DNA from: Acidiphilium acidophilum
GTDB taxonomy: Bacteria; Pseudomonadota; Alphaproteobacteria; Acetobacterales; Acetobacteraceae
DNA: 64,000 nucleotides
Assembly (NCBI RefSeq): GCF_033842475.1
Contig: NZ_JAWXYB010000018.1
Location: 62,001-126,000, forward strand
Reading direction: 5' to 3'
The notes beneath the pieces were generated by a model. The model saw only the letters and a list, made by a program, of their open reading frames with translations, did not search any database and had not been told where the DNA came from. Positions 63,984-64,000 of this stretch are shown here, one piece after another. The position numbers were made by a program, and so were the translations under genes. How positions within the stretch are numbered: the stretch's first letter is position 1; each line of letters begins with the position of its first letter.

Positions 63984-64000
63984 GGGATTTTCCTTTCATC

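Noticed and set aside
1-64000. tRNA or rRNA genes
   Set aside because: None was recognised on reading; no cloverleaf or rRNA signature stood out, though a dedicated scan could not be run.

Overview
The window reads as part of a large plasmid from a GC-rich alphaproteobacterium. An acidophilic Acetobacteraceae such as Acidiphilium is my best guess, inferred from protein style and the many insertion sequences, not from a marker gene. Plasmid character is shown by a RepA-type initiator (interrupted), an iteron field, ParA and ParB with a candidate parS, a tyrosine recombinase with a dif-like site, a ScpA-like kleisin and a Doc-type toxin module.

Layout. 1-10192: the 3' end of a chemotaxis receptor, then a c-di-GMP block: a GGDEF-EAL gene split by an IS256 element, an intact GGDEF gene and a PAS-GGDEF-EAL gene. 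Relics of IS256-type transposases and one IS5 copy lie between them. 10601-20121: an IS66 element carrying two different trio-of-recombinases (RIT) elements, RIT-A inside tnpB and RIT-B inside tnpC. 20593-26316: a minus-strand sugar-type ABC importer with two permeases, a double ATPase and two paralogous binding proteins. 26712-35490: an IS1634-type relic split by a second IS256 copy, a WGR-domain gene coupled to a 1389-residue SNF2 helicase, a second IS5 copy and an IS630 element. 35543-41650: a second IS66 copy with RIT-B in the same tnpC site but in the opposite relative orientation. 42065-48678: repA split by a third IS5 copy, the iteron origin, parA, parB and a small HTH regulator. 48750-52160: dif-like site, recombinase, an unknown gene, scpA, and the toxin-antitoxin pair. 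52181-55707: IS debris, a TauE-type transporter and an ISL3 element. 55758-63876: a LysR regulator and a divergent catabolic operon (D-glutamate cyclase family gene split by IS4, an NCS1 permease and a fused 5-oxoprolinase/hydantoinase).

How the parts work together. Replication and partition functions sit between 42 and 52 kb. Metabolic cargo (ABC importer; cyclase, permease and oxoprolinase) lies at either side. Five cargo or housekeeping genes are cut by mobile elements with readable target duplications, and rejoining each one restores an open frame.

The most interesting structure is at the RIT junctions. Each RIT element lies between copies of a 6-bp target word arranged direct-inverted-direct. 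A 20-bp palindromic mini-unit occupies the other interval. The two RIT-B copies differ exactly as expected if a circle left the site and re-entered through the other copy of the word.
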